Part shown: one piece after another, positions 18,014-27,894 of the stretch
Layout of the letters: the number at the start of each line of letters is the position of its first letter
Position numbering within the stretch: the stretch's first letter is position 1
Origin: an uncultured Leucobacter sp.
Lineage (GTDB): Bacteria > Actinomycetota > Actinomycetes > Actinomycetales > Microbacteriaceae
Assembly (NCBI GenBank): GCA_937967375.1
Contig: CALCJF010000038.1
Span: 21,432 to 85,431, forward strand
DNA length: 64,000 nucleotides
Direction: 5' to 3'
Notes under the pieces: model-generated
What the model was told of the DNA's origin: nothing
The model's database searches: none
What the model saw: the letters and a program-made list of their open reading frames with translations, nothing else
Position numbers and translations under genes: made by a program

Positions 18014-18130
18014 ATGCATTCACGTCGAAACCCGTTCAAGAACCCAGCCGTCTTCATCCCCAGCACCCTCGTCCTGAGCATCGCGGTCGCGATCGGCAAC
18101 TACTACGTCATCGGGGGGATCTTCGCATGA
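18014..18130 (+). CDS. 38-residue single-helix membrane peptide
   Basis: A short ORF encoding a basic start (MHSRRNPFKNP) followed by one membrane helix (VFIPSTLVLSIAVAIGNYYV). Its stop overlaps the ATG of the M23 peptidase gene (ATGA at 18127..18130), which argues for real translation and coupling. No family is recognised. It may be a membrane partner of the peptidase or only a coupling leader. The start codon is not certain, since no strong ribosome binding site is visible. Confidence 0.5.
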   Translation: MHSRRNPFKNPAVFIPSTLVLSIAVAIGNYYVIGGIFA

Positions 18131-18888
18131 ACATCCAGCAGGTCTATCTCACCCCCATGCCGTCATTCGACTTCCTCTCGGGCGGCACTGGCGGCGGCGT
18201 GCGCCACCGACGGGCACGGCGCGGCCTTGTCGCCACCGCGACCGCGGCGCTCAGCGTGGCCGGCCTGATGAGCCCCGTAGTGTTCCCCACCCCCTTCGCC
18301 CCGGTGCCGGGGGCTGCGGCAGCCGAGCTCCCCGCACAGCAGCTCGTGGGCGCGCCCGCCGCATTCGAGGCCGAGGCGCTCGATGCGATCAGCGCGGTCG
18401 AAGTGCAGGCCGCCCCCGTCGTACCGCAGCGCGTGAACGCCGAGCAGGGCCTCGTCGATCCCTCACGGCTGACCGATACGAAACTGCGCTACCCCTTCGA
18501 CCAGACCATGCCCCTCACCGACGGCTTCGGCTACCGCACCGTCCCTGTGGAGCAGTTCCACGATGCCCAGGACATCGCCGCCGCCAACGGCACGCCGATT
18601 CGTATCATCGGTGACGGGGTGGTCGTGGAGGCGGGCTGGGCGAGCGACGGCTGCGGCTTCTCCTTGAAGGTGCAGCATCTCGTCGACGGGCAGGACCTCA
18701 CCAGCCGCTACTGCCACATGGAGGGCGAGTCTCACGCCTACCAGGTCGGCGACCGGGTGCGCAGTGGCGACGAGGCGGGACGGGTGGGCAACACCGGCCT
18801 GTCCTTCGGCGCGCACCTGCACCTCGCACTGCGCCTGAACGGTGAGCCCATCGACCCGCTTCCCTTCATCGAAGCGAACGCGCAGTAG
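18127..18888 (+). CDS. Exported M23 family metallopeptidase
   Basis: A 253-residue protein. A basic start (RHRRARRG) and hydrophobic stretch (35-55) form an export signal. The M23 domain occupies residues about 120-250, with zinc ligands H145 and D149 (HDAQD), H197 (RYCHMEG) and H230/H232 (GAHLHLAL). M23 enzymes cleave peptidoglycan cross-bridges. The gene is coupled to the upstream 38-residue ORF and is followed 55 bases later by the multicopper oxidase gene on the same strand. The three genes therefore look like one unit. Why a wall peptidase travels with copper genes is not explained by the sequence. Confidence 0.85.
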   Translation: MNIQQVYLTPMPSFDFLSGGTGGGVRHRRARRGLVATATAALSVAGLMSPVVFPTPFAPVPGAAAAELPAQQLVGAPAAFEAEALDAISAVEVQAAPVVPQRVNAEQGLVDPSRLTDTKLRYPFDQTMPLTDGFGYRTVPVEQFHDAQDIAAANGTPIRIIGDGVVVEAGWASDGCGFSLKVQHLVDGQDLTSRYCHMEGESHAYQVGDRVRSGDEAGRVGNTGLSFGAHLHLALRLNGEPIDPLPFIEANAQ

Positions 18889-18943
18889 CCGCCGGGCTCA
18901 CGGCACGACCCCGCACCCACGAAACCTGAAAGACCCGATCCCT

Positions 18944-20449
18944 ATGACCGCATCGTTGAATCGCCGCCAGTTCCTCGCCGCCGGCACGCTGACCCTCGCC
19001 GCCCTGGGCCTGGCCGCCTGCACTCCCCGACAGAGTTCTGCCTTCCTCGCGCCCACCGCCGAGGCCGTCGACGCGGCCGAGGCGCGCCGACTGACCACCG
19101 GGGCGACGATCGAACGCGCGCTCACCGCAGAGCCCGTCACACTGGATCTCGCCGGGCAGACCGTCAAGACCTGGGGGTACCGGGGCGCCTCAGCCGCGGA
19201 GCCGATCCGCGGTAACGTCGGCGACCTGCTCCGCGTGACCCTCTCCAACGACCTGCCCGATCCGACCACCGTGCACTGGCACGGCCTCGCTCTGCGCACC
19301 GATATGGACGGGGTGCCGGGGCTGACGCAGCCTCCGATCGACGCCGGCGACACGTTCACCTATGAGTTCGCGCTGCCGCACGCGGGCACCTACTGGTTCC
19401 ACCCGCATGTGGGCACGCAGCTCGACCGGGGCTTGTACGCGCCGCTCATCATCGACGACCCCCGTGAGCGGGCCGACTACGACCGGGAATGGGTCATCGT
19501 GCTCGACGACTGGCTCGACGGCGTCACGGCCACCCCCGACGAGGTGTTCGCGGAGCTCAGCCGCGGCATGGGTGAGATGGGCGGTATGGATCACGGCGGT
19601 ATGCCGATGCGGATGGGCAACACCCTCATGGGTGCCACCTCCGACCTGCTCGGCGGCGACGCGGGAGACGTCTACTATCCGCTCTACCTCATCAACGGTC
19701 GCCCCCGGCTCGATCCCGAGACCTTCACCGCGAAACCGGGGGAACGGATCCGGCTCAGGATCATCAACGCAGGCGGCGACACCGCGTTCCGGTTCGGCGT
19801 CACCGGGCACCTCCTCACCATCACCCACACCGACGGCTACCCCGTGGCACCGCACGAGGCGGAGAGCGTCGTGATCGGGATGGGGGAACGCTACGACGCG
19901 GTCCTCACCGCTGGCGACGGCGTGTTCGCCGTCATTGCCGAGGCGCTCGGCAAAGTCGACCAGGCCGTCGCGATCCTCTCCACCGGGGCCGGCTCCCCGC
20001 CCCCGGCAGGCACCGCTCTCCCGCAGACCCGCACCCCCACGATCGCCGCCGATCTGACGGCCGCGGACGCCGTGGCACTGGCCTCCACGCGCGCGGATCG
20101 CACGATCGCCCTGGAACTGACGGGCAGCATGGAGGAGTACGACTGGGCCATCAACGGCTCCCGTATGAACATGGACGACCCCCTGCGCGACGCCCTCGGA
20201 ATCGCCGAGGGGGAGCGGATTGCGCTCACGATCACGAACTCGACGACGATGTGGCATCCGATGCATCTGCACGGCCACACCTACCAACACCCCGACGGCG
20301 GCCCCCGCAAGGACACCTCGATCGTGCTTCCCGGCCAGACGCTCCGCCTCGAGTTCGACGCGGACAACCCCGGCCAGTGGCTCACTCATTGCCACAACCT
20401 CTACCACGGCGAAGCCGGGATGATGGCGACCATCGCCTACCGGCAGTAG
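18944..20449 (+). CDS. Multicopper oxidase, Tat-exported lipoprotein
   Basis: A 501-residue copper oxidase, likely oxidising Cu(I) at the cell surface. The N-terminus has a twin-arginine signal (NRRQFLAAG) and a lipobox (LAAC, residues 23-26). The three cupredoxin domains carry the copper motifs HWHG (111-114), HPHVGTQ (153-159), HPMHLHGH near residues 437-444 and HCHNLYH at 482-488, with an axial Met at 493. A Met/His-rich loop (MGGMDHGGMPMRMG) lies near residue 215, like the Cu(I)-binding inserts of CueO-type enzymes. I chose the ATG at 18944 because the signal peptide starts there; a longer frame upstream overlaps the M23 gene. It belongs to the copper cargo. Confidence 0.92.
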   Translation: MTASLNRRQFLAAGTLTLAALGLAACTPRQSSAFLAPTAEAVDAAEARRLTTGATIERALTAEPVTLDLAGQTVKTWGYRGASAAEPIRGNVGDLLRVTLSNDLPDPTTVHWHGLALRTDMDGVPGLTQPPIDAGDTFTYEFALPHAGTYWFHPHVGTQLDRGLYAPLIIDDPRERADYDREWVIVLDDWLDGVTATPDEVFAELSRGMGEMGGMDHGGMPMRMGNTLMGATSDLLGGDAGDVYYPLYLINGRPRLDPETFTAKPGERIRLRIINAGGDTAFRFGVTGHLLTITHTDGYPVAPHEAESVVIGMGERYDAVLTAGDGVFAVIAEALGKVDQAVAILSTGAGSPPPAGTALPQTRTPTIAADLTAADAVALASTRADRTIALELTGSMEEYDWAINGSRMNMDDPLRDALGIAEGERIALTITNSTTMWHPMHLHGHTYQHPDGGPRKDTSIVLPGQTLRLEFDADNPGQWLTHCHNLYHGEAGMMATIAYRQ

Positions 20450-20480
20450 CCCCACTCGCAGCGAGAAATCACACCCCCTC

Positions 20481-20729
20481 ATGAAGACTCACCCGCCTGC
20501 TGGCATACCGGGCCCCGATCCCGCATACCGTCGCCATCGCCGCTTCGTGCGACTGGGCCAACTGCTCATGGTGCTCGGAACGGCGATCCTCATCGTGCAC
20601 TGGCTCGCCCACCTCGAAGCCTTCGGCCCCGCCCAGCCCGAGGGTTGGATCGATCTCGCAGCCGGCTACCTGATGGGCGCTTTGCTCCTCATCGCCGGCG
20701 GCATCCTCGCCGGCCGCACCGCCCCCTGA
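20481..20729 (+). CDS. Small two-helix membrane protein
   Basis: An 82-residue protein with a Pro-rich start and two membrane helices (about 27-44 and 58-77). It follows the multicopper oxidase gene by 31 bases on the same strand and is probably co-transcribed with it. I recognise no family. The ribosome binding site before the ATG is weak. Position suggests an accessory role in the copper cargo, but the sequence gives no direct support. Confidence 0.55.
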   Translation: MKTHPPAGIPGPDPAYRRHRRFVRLGQLLMVLGTAILIVHWLAHLEAFGPAQPEGWIDLAAGYLMGALLLIAGGILAGRTAP

Positions 20730-20883
20730 CTCCATCCGGGCTATACCTGGGCGGTGCGGGATGAGTCAAAGCTTGATCTGGAGGCCGCGGGCGCACATAG
20801 TTCGAAACACTACGATTTGCTACAGACCCCGCAACGACGCTGACATTTCGTATCCGAGCGAAACTCATCGCCACCCGCCCTCA

Positions 20884-21975
20884 TCAAGTCATCAACAGCG
20901 ACAGAGCCATCGAGGCTTGAAGTGGAACGACACCGTTACCAAGCGCAGTGATTTGTTGGTTCGGGGTCAACTGGTGGATCAGGTCAACAACCCAGCCGCG
21001 TTCGAGACCCATTAGCCACTCTAGGAACATTGGCGCTGGTCTGGCGCCAGCCGAGTCACTCAGAAGCGCGGGTGCGGGCGCAGCTCGTCCGGCGATGTGT
21101 TCCCATCGTGCGATGGCCGCAGCGTATCTTCCCCAGCGGTGAAGATGCCGTTGATCAGGTTCCACAGGGTCTCCGATTCGGCTCTCCATTTCGGTGAGCC
21201 ATCGGGTCCGTTCAAGGCGAGGTCGATCACTTGGTGCGAGAGCGCGATTGTTCCCCGTCTTGCCCGTACTTGATCCAGGTTCTCCCCGCCTCGCGCTGCG
21301 TCGGAGGCGAGCGGGGTGCGGAGGAGTGGCACGGGCGAGGATGAAGACGCGGAACCGGGGATGCGGGGCGCCGATGAGGGAAGCGGGTAGGCCGATCCAT
21401 CGTGCGTCATACCCGAGGTCGGCCAGGTCTCCGAGTACGGCGCCGAGCGCCCGGAGAGGTCGAGCTGGCTGGTTTCCCAGACCCCAGAGATCGGGTTCCA
21501 GGTGGCGAAGGGTTGCGGGGTCAGGGGTTGCACGTTCGTCTCCTTGAAGGGTTGCATCGTCGGGGGTTGCGCGGATCGCAGACGCTGAGAGCAGGCCGCG
21601 CACATTCTCGATCACCACCCATTCGGGGCGGAGCTGGTCGATGGCGTCGGCCATGTTCGCCCACAGCCCGGAGCGCGTTCCCGGTGCGAGGCCGGCCATC
21701 TTCCCGACGGTTGACACGTCCTGGCAGGGGAAGCCGCCGCAGAGGATGTCCACCGGCTCGACCGTGTGCCAGTCGATCATGGTGATGTCGCCGAGGTTGG
21801 GTGCGTCCGGCCAGTGATGGGAGAACACGCGGGCGACGGGTTCGTTGATTTCGGAGAACCAGACCGTGCGCGCCCCGAAGACGTGCTCGACGGCGAGGTC
21901 GAGGCCGCCGTAGCCAGAGAACAGCGACCCGACCGTGAGTGGTGAGGGGTCGAGTGTTTCGAGAGGTGTGGGCAT
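20884..21975 (-). CDS. C5 cytosine DNA methyltransferase
   Basis: A 363-residue DNA (cytosine-5) methyltransferase with the ordered motifs: I SLFSGYGGLDLA, IV GGFPCQDVS with the catalytic Cys at 84, VI ENVRG at 123-127, VIII RFRVF and X QITALGNGVVP. A short repeat of RATPDxATL occupies the stretch between motifs VI and VIII. No endonuclease gene is adjacent, so it resembles the solitary methyltransferases of phages and ICEs that guard element DNA against host restriction. I used the ATG at 21975 (GGAG upstream) instead of the frame start at 22017. It is divergent from the Abi-like gene at 22316. Confidence 0.88.
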   Translation of the reverse strand: MPTPLETLDPSPLTVGSLFSGYGGLDLAVEHVFGARTVWFSEINEPVARVFSHHWPDAPNLGDITMIDWHTVEPVDILCGGFPCQDVSTVGKMAGLAPGTRSGLWANMADAIDQLRPEWVVIENVRGLLSASAIRATPDDATLQGDERATPDPATLRHLEPDLWGLGNQPARPLRALGAVLGDLADLGYDARWIGLPASLIGAPHPRFRVFILARATPPHPARLRRSARRGEPGSSTGKTGNNRALAPSDRPRLERTRWLTEMESRIGDPVEPDQRHLHRWGRYAAAIARWEHIAGRAAPAPALLSDSAGARPAPMFLEWLMGLERGWVVDLIHQLTPNQQITALGNGVVPLQASMALSLLMT

Positions 21976-22017
21976 CGGGGCTCCTGCCGGTCGGCGGTCC
22001 CGGCAACACCCCTCCAC

Positions 22018-22315
22018 CGAGGTTTCAGCGCGCCGAGCTGATCACCTCACAGGTGCACGCTGCCATACCCGTGCCCTACTCACCCCGGCACCTCTCCCGC
22101 AGACCCGAGCCCCGCTCCCGCGCCCGGCCTCCTCGCCACCGCAGCCCTCACCGCCACCACATCCTCAGCCACCTCTCCGCCTCCTTCCCGAGCTTCCACG
22201 CGTCTTGCAGATGCGGTTTCAGAGCCCGCGCAAACCAATCTGAACGACCTAGTTACACAGGTCCGAGAGAATAGAAATAGCGCAGACAAGATGGGTGACT
22301 GGTTGAAGGAGAGCG
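22018..22315. other. Divergent intergenic region
   Basis: Nearly 300 bases between the methyltransferase (minus) and the Abi-like gene (plus). It contains a long C-rich, Pro-codon-like stretch with no convincing gene on either strand. Promoters for both genes are expected here; a GAAGGAG site precedes the plus-strand ATG. Confidence 0.4.
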
Positions 22316-23164
22316 ATGTCGTTTTCAGATCGTTTCGGGTACGAGAACCAAGCCCCGTCGAGGATCCATGTCGAACGTGACAGCGAGGCGCTCAGAGTTG
22401 TGCTCTGGAAGATCGTCAGCAACGACGGGCAGAACTACCTTGGCGCTTACCACCGTCTCTGTGACTACGCCCAACAGCTTCCAGAAACCAGCATTTGGAG
22501 CGACCAGTACGCGCGCGAACCCGCTCAAATCCTCCTCGAACAGTTGACTTGGATCGATACATATGAAGCGCTCGAACACGAGGTGAACGAAGCGCGTGGG
22601 ACGAAGCGTGCAGAGATGCAGAAGATGATCAACAAGGCTCTAGCGAGGAGCGGTATCGCCTACGAGATACGCGACGGGAAGTTTGAGTTCTACGAACCTG
22701 CTGCCGTTGAGTTTGAAACACGGCACGACGAAGATGAAGCGGTTGCGTTCTTGACCGAGGAGTTCGAGCCGGTACGCAAGCAATACTTGAGCGCGTTGCG
22801 CAACCTGCGGAGTATGCCCGCCAACTTGGAGGGTGCTGTAGCTGATGCGCTCAACGCTCTGGAAGGGGTTGCAAAGATCGTGGCTGAGAATCCTCGTGCA
22901 ACCCTCTCTGATGTTGCACGCAACCTCTTTCCTGATAGCCCCGGGTACCACGCGCCTCTGCGCCAAGCGATAGACAAGCTCTATGCCTACGCGAATCAGC
23001 TTCCTGGTGGGCGACACGGCCGCTATGCCGAGCCCGACATCGCGCACGCGGAGACCGCGATGGTTATACGCACTGCTGGTGCAATCATTACCTTCCTCGT
23101 GACCTTGCACCGAGGAGAAGCACTTGAAAACGAGACCACAGAGAACTCTGACTTCCGCTTCTGA
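22316..23164 (+). CDS. Abi-like protein (DUF7014/AbiJ-type C-terminus), putative defence
   Basis: A 282-residue soluble protein. The C-terminal 110 residues have the pattern LRQAIDKLYAYANQLPGGRHGR, then a helix with AETAMVIRTAGAIITFLV. This resembles the C-terminal module of AbiJ-like and DUF7014 abortive-infection proteins. The N-terminal half is helical with no motif I can name. The base composition is more AT-rich than the neighbours, and the gene is wedged between a methyltransferase and an Mrr-like endonuclease, with which it is convergent. Start ATG has a strong GAAGGAG site. The defence role is inferred from the similarity and setting; I am not sure of the exact family. Confidence 0.5.
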   Translation: MSFSDRFGYENQAPSRIHVERDSEALRVVLWKIVSNDGQNYLGAYHRLCDYAQQLPETSIWSDQYAREPAQILLEQLTWIDTYEALEHEVNEARGTKRAEMQKMINKALARSGIAYEIRDGKFEFYEPAAVEFETRHDEDEAVAFLTEEFEPVRKQYLSALRNLRSMPANLEGAVADALNALEGVAKIVAENPRATLSDVARNLFPDSPGYHAPLRQAIDKLYAYANQLPGGRHGRYAEPDIAHAETAMVIRTAGAIITFLVTLHRGEALENETTENSDFRF

Positions 23165-23185
23165 GCAGACGGTGGGGCTCACATG

Positions 23186-24358
23186 CTACGGACGAAGGTT
23201 GTAGACGGCGATCAGATCCGGCCGTTGCGATAGTTGCGTCTCAAGCCGACTGTCCGCCCAGAGCTCGATAAACGGGAGCTTACCGTCTGCGTTGTGCTTC
23301 TCAGCTACTGCTACTGCATCGGTAGTGAATCGCCCGCTAGTAGCGATAACCAGAATCCGCACCACCGGCGGTTCCCAGGTCGGGAGTGCTGCCAGCGTGT
23401 TTGCGATGTCCGCGGGCGCAACGGATTTTGACGTCCAATGCTTGGCCTGAACGATGACTCGTTCCGTACGGGTCGTTCCACCATCGTCTTTGATGACGCG
23501 TTCAGCGGAGAGGTCCCGCCCTCGATCGGGTGCGCGTGTTTTCATTAACCATTCCACGTTCTGATAGCTGGGGAAACCTCTCAGCAAGTCGAATAGCAGC
23601 CTCTCAAATCCATCTTCATCCAACGTTGCCCAGGTGAGACCTATACTGGCGCCGCCCGCAGGTTTCGCGGAGGCGGCAAGACCTAGATCTACTGCCGGCA
23701 CCGGTAACGGATCAGACTCGGAGAGACTCGCAGCCTCAATATCTTTCCGCACCGAAGGCCAATCCATCTCGGCAATGTCGTGCCAATCATGTCCTTGCCC
23801 GAAGTGGAGATGTCGATGAAGATCGCCCCATCTTCCTTTACGGTCGGTCGTGTCACCGAGCAGCACTTCAATCTCGCTGATCGAGTCCACAACCACAGAG
23901 ATTCTGGGGTCATCTACGCGGTCTGCCGAGTCGCGGTCAACAGCTTCGATGATCTGTGAAATCGCCACATTGATAGTGGAAGTGAGGCTATCCAACCGAT
24001 CATGGATCGCACGTCGCCGCGCCTGCCCGAGCCTAAACCGATACTCATCGAGCTGGCGGCCCGGCTCCTCCAACTGGTTCATAAGCGCAAAAGCAGGCTC
24101 ACTGATTTCGAAGTAATCAATGAATGCTTGGCCTGCTTCATCAATATCTGGGAGTTCCTCGGTCACCGAGAATCCATCGATCGGAGGCAAACCTGTAAGC
24201 AAGGGAGACCATGCCCGACGCAGGTCCTCATACTCTCGGGTCGTGCCACGTTGCGGGCTCGATGGGATCATCGGCTGAGCACGATCCCAGATCGTTTGAA
24301 GCTTGGCAAGGTTCGCTGCGGCGCGATCCATCACCTGTAGCAACTCGTCAAGATTCAC
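23186..24358 (-). CDS. Restriction endonuclease-like protein (Mrr/PD-(D/E)XK type)
   Basis: A 390-residue protein. The N-terminal 240 residues are helical and unassigned. Residues about 243-385 show the Mrr-like nuclease order: GFERLLFDLLRGF, then APDRGRDL supplying the Asp, then VIVQAKHW supplying the Q-x-K pair, and VIATSGRFTTDAVAVAEKH typical of this family. Start is GTG. It converges on the Abi-like gene, leaving only 21 bases between the stops, and its start lies 52 bases from the ICE relaxase start. Like the Abi-like gene it is AT-richer than the surrounding ICE DNA. The pair may be one anti-phage or anti-plasmid system; no partner methyltransferase is directly coupled. Confidence 0.68.
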   Translation of the reverse strand: MNLDELLQVMDRAAANLAKLQTIWDRAQPMIPSSPQRGTTREYEDLRRAWSPLLTGLPPIDGFSVTEELPDIDEAGQAFIDYFEISEPAFALMNQLEEPGRQLDEYRFRLGQARRRAIHDRLDSLTSTINVAISQIIEAVDRDSADRVDDPRISVVVDSISEIEVLLGDTTDRKGRWGDLHRHLHFGQGHDWHDIAEMDWPSVRKDIEAASLSESDPLPVPAVDLGLAASAKPAGGASIGLTWATLDEDGFERLLFDLLRGFPSYQNVEWLMKTRAPDRGRDLSAERVIKDDGGTTRTERVIVQAKHWTSKSVAPADIANTLAALPTWEPPVVRILVIATSGRFTTDAVAVAEKHNADGKLPFIELWADSRLETQLSQRPDLIAVYNLRP

Positions 24359-24410
24359 TCCTCAAGTCTCTCATCTCCCATCTGGGGGCCGAGGATGGCA
24401 CCTATCTGCT

Positions 24411-26969
24411 GTGACGGTCTCGATGCGCGTGATGAGTGCCGGTGACGGCTACAAGTACCTCCTGCGCTCGGTAGTTGCGGGCGATGGTGACCGGAGCCTT
24501 TCAACGCCCTTGACTCGCTACTATGCCGAGGCCGGGAACCCTCCCGGGCGGTGGCTTGGCTCTGGCCTCACTCAGCTCGGCGAAGGCCTCATCACTCCCG
24601 GCGAGGAAGTATCCGAACAGCAGCTCCAGCTCCTCATCGGGATGGGCTGCGACCCGGTTGCAGGCGACCCGCTCGGCCGCGCCTACCCGGTGTACAAGAC
24701 CCCGGCCGAGCGCATCGCCGAGCGCGTCGAAGCCCTCGACCCGAATCTCGGCCCTGCCTCGCGCGCAGAAGCGATCGCGGAGATCGAAGCCGAAGAACAC
24801 GCCCGCGGCACGAGGAAGGCCGTCGCCGGATACGACTACACCTTCTCCCTGCCGAAGTCGGCGTCGGTGCTGTGGGCAGTCGTCGACGCCGGCACCCAAG
24901 CGCTCATCGCCGAAGCGCATCACGCGGCGATCGCCGAGGTGATCGACTTCATGGAACGAGAAGTCGCCGCCACCCGTGTTGGTATGACCGGCGCCGACGG
25001 TGGCGCGGTCGCCCAGGTCGATACCTTCGGGCTCACCGCGACCGCCTACGACCACTACGACTCCCGCAGCTCTGATCCGCACCTCCACACCCATGTCGTC
25101 GTGTCGAACAAGGTGAAGACCACGCTGGACGGAAGGTGGCGGTCGCTCGATGGGCGGCCGATGCACGCCGCGACCGTCGCGCTCTCCGAACTGCACGAGG
25201 CGATCATCGCCGACCACCTCACCCGACTCCTCGGCGTGGAATGGGAGGCGCGGGATCGCGGTCGTGATCGCAACCCCGCCTGGGCGATCAGGACGGTGCC
25301 GGAAGAACTCGTGCTCGAGTTCTCCACCCGCGCCCGCCAGATCGACGCCGAGAAAGACCGCCTCATCGCCGAGTACGTCGAGAAGCACGGCCGGCAGCCC
25401 ACGGCGGCGGTGATCATCAAGCTCCGCGCCCAAGCCACGTTGTCCACCCGGCCCGAGAAGCAGGTGCGATCCCTCGCCGACCTCACCACCGAATGGCGCA
25501 AGCGCGCTACGGCGCGGCTGCGACGGGATGCGTCGGAATGGGTGCGAGGGGCGATCCCGACGGCACCCGTGCGGGTGCTGCGCGCCGACGACCTTCCCTT
25601 GGAGGAGATCGAGAACATCGGCCGTGCCGTGATGGAAGCGGTGGGTGAGAAGCGGTCGACCTGGCACCGCTGGAACCTGACCGCCGAGGCCGCACGGCAG
25701 ACGATGGAGTACCGCTTCGCGACGGCACGGGACCGGGAGGCCGTCACCGGCATGGTCGTCGATGCCGCCGAGCGCGCCTCGCTGCGGCTGACGCCGGCGG
25801 AGCTGGCATCGACGCCGGCCAGGTTTCAGCGGCCGGATGGGTCGAGCGCGTTCCGCCCCCGCCACGGCATCCTGTACTCGTCCGAGACGCTGCTTGATGC
25901 GGAGAAGCGGCTCCTCGAACGCTCCCGTACCCTGACCGGCCCCGAGCTCCCGCTCGCCCTCATCGAGCGGGTTACGAGACGCTCGGATCGGGAGGGGCGG
26001 ATGCTCGGCCCCGACCAGGCCGACGCGCTCACCCGCATCGCGGTCTCCGGCCGTCAGCTTGATCTCCTCGTCGGTCCGGCTGGTACGGGGAAGACGACCG
26101 CGATGCTCGCGCTCCGCACCGCATGGGAACAGCAGCACGGTGCCGGGTCTGTGGTCGGGCTGGCCCCGTCGGCGGTCGCTGCGGAAGTGCTCGCCGGGGA
26201 TCTCGGGATCAAGACCGAGAACACCGCACGCTGGTGGACACTGCACATCACGACCGGCCGAACCTTCCAGGCGGGTCAGCTCGTGATTGTGGACGAGGCG
26301 AGCCTCGCCGGCACCCTCGCACTCGACCGCATCACCGGGGCCGCCGCGAAAGCCGGCGCGAAGATTCTGCTCGTCGGCGACTACGGGCAGCTCCAATCCC
26401 CAGCCGCGGCCGGCGCGTTCGGGCTCCTCGCCGGCGACCGCCACGACACCCCGGAACTCTCCACGATCCACCGCTTCACGAACGAGTGGGAGAAGAGAGC
26501 ATCGCTCAGGCTCCGGCTCGGGGAACCCGACGTGATCGAAGTCTACGAGGACGCCGACCGGGTCATCGGCGGCACCACCGACGACATGACCGCAAGAGCC
26601 TACGAAGCATGGCGGGCAGACCGCGAAGCCGGGATCGCGTCGATCCTCGTCTCCGACTCCGGCGACGCCGTTGCAGCACTCAACCTGCGCGCCCGCACCG
26701 AGCTCATCCTCGCCGATGTCGTGAACCCGCTCCGAGGCGAAGTCACCCTGGACGGCGGCGCCCAGGCCTCTGTCGGTGACACGGTGATCACCAGGAAGAA
26801 CGAGCGGAAGCTGCGCACCCGCTTCTCATGGGTACAGAACGGGAACCGGTGGACGATCACGAAGATACGCCGCGACGGATCAGTGACAGTCCGCCCCGCC
26901 AGCCCAGGCCGTGGCGACTCGATCGTGCTCCCCGCCGACTACGTCGCCCAGCACCTCGACCTCGGCTAG
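24411..26969 (+). pseudogene. ICE relaxase (MobF/TraA type), 5' part, interrupted
   Basis: About 852 residues remain of a relaxase of about 1,186. The N-terminal relaxase domain carries catalytic-type tyrosines (YY, 37-38) and the metal triad HLHTH (224-228). The RecD-like helicase half starts with GPAGTGKTT and contains VDEAS. The frame then hits TAG at 26967..26969, inside the conserved motif LGYAVTAYRAQG. The rest of the gene resumes in frame at 35849, after the nested element. Start is taken as GTG 24411 (MTVSMRVMSAGDGYKYLL); ATG 24423 is possible. The truncated protein keeps a whole nicking domain but has lost the end of its helicase, so it may nick but not support normal transfer. Confidence 0.88.
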
Positions 26970-26996
26970 CCGAGGTGCCCTAAACGCACTCACCTG
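26940..26996. other. attL of the nested element
   Basis: The left part is relaxase coding sequence up to GACCTCGGC; the exchange point is predicted at TA 26967..26968. The right part is the element arm GCCGAGGTGCCCTAAACGCAC followed by TCACCT. The arm mirrors that at attR. Confidence 0.82.
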
Positions 26997-27080
26997 TGAT
27001 CGTGCGCGTGTGCGCGGTTGTAGTTTACCGGTCGGTGAGAGTTCACTCGCGCGACCGACTGATCATCGCGGGCAGCGAGA

Positions 27081-27890
27081 TCATGAATCGTTAGACCGTG
27101 GTCGTGTTTGGTGGGTTTTGAGTGGTGGCTGCTCAGGCATCGCGTTCCAGACTCCGGCCCACTGCTCTGGTGTCAGGTCTCGCGGCAACGCGCGTGTGTC
27201 GATGCCACTCTGCCTCAAGAGTTGCTTGGCTTGTCCAGGATCGAGGCGGCCCGCGTTCGCGATGATGCGCTCGAGGGTTCCGCCTCGACCGGTGAACACC
27301 GCGCGTACGAACTGTTCGTACCGGCTGCGCTGTGAACCGGGAACGAGAGGATGGTTGCGTCTACTGATCTGGATGATGCCCCCATCAACGCTGGGGCGTG
27401 GGCGAAAACCCCAGGAGGGAACCCGGCCGTGGAGGTCGAAGGTAAACCAGGGCGCAGTCTGCGCAGTCAGCATGGTGGAGCCACCGATCCCGCAGCGCTT
27501 GCGTGCGACCTCCCATTGAGTGAGGAGCACGGCCTCGGTCCAGGTGCCGCCCCGGAGAAGCCGTCGCAGAATCGGAGTGGTGAGGTGGAAAGGGATGTTC
27601 CCTACGATCACGGGATGGTCGAGAGGAACGGTGAGCGCGTCGGCGTGATTGATCGTCACGCCTGGCAGTGCGCTTTGGAGGCTTGCGATCCGATGCTCGT
27701 CGATGTCGATCGCAGTCACTGGCCTGCCGAGTTGCGCGAGAGGCCTCGTGAGTGCACCGGCTCCAGCGCCGAGTTCAAGGATCGGCCCCTTCGTCGCCGT
27801 AACGAGGGCTGTGATCTTGCTGATAGTGGGTGTGTGGGTGAGGAAGTTCTGGCCGAGTTCGTGTCGGCCGCCGTGGGATGAACGAGGCAT
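27081..27890 (-). CDS. erm: Erm-type 23S rRNA adenine N6-methyltransferase
   Basis: A 269-residue enzyme expected to methylate the 23S rRNA adenine in the macrolide, lincosamide and streptogramin B site. It begins with HELGQNFLTH, as Erm proteins of actinobacteria do. It has the SAM-binding motif LELGAGAGALT (38-48), DIDEH at 62-66 and the catalytic motif NIPFHLTTPILR near 97-108. It is related to, but clearly not identical with, my memory of Erm(X) and Erm(36) from corynebacteria and micrococci, so it may be a distinct Erm class. Its GGAG site lies in an 8-bp hairpin, and a 21-codon leader ORF lies upstream, which suggests macrolide-induced translation. It is the cargo gene of the nested element. 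Confidence 0.9.
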   Translation of the reverse strand: MPRSSHGGRHELGQNFLTHTPTISKITALVTATKGPILELGAGAGALTRPLAQLGRPVTAIDIDEHRIASLQSALPGVTINHADALTVPLDHPVIVGNIPFHLTTPILRRLLRGGTWTEAVLLTQWEVARKRCGIGGSTMLTAQTAPWFTFDLHGRVPSWGFRPRPSVDGGIIQISRRNHPLVPGSQRSRYEQFVRAVFTGRGGTLERIIANAGRLDPGQAKQLLRQSGIDTRALPRDLTPEQWAGVWNAMPEQPPLKTHQTRPRSNDS

Positions 27891-27894
27891 GTTC

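Noticed and set aside
24501..26471. Minus-strand frame of 656 codons
   Set aside because: Shadow of the ICE relaxase; composition is typical of antisense GC-rich frames.
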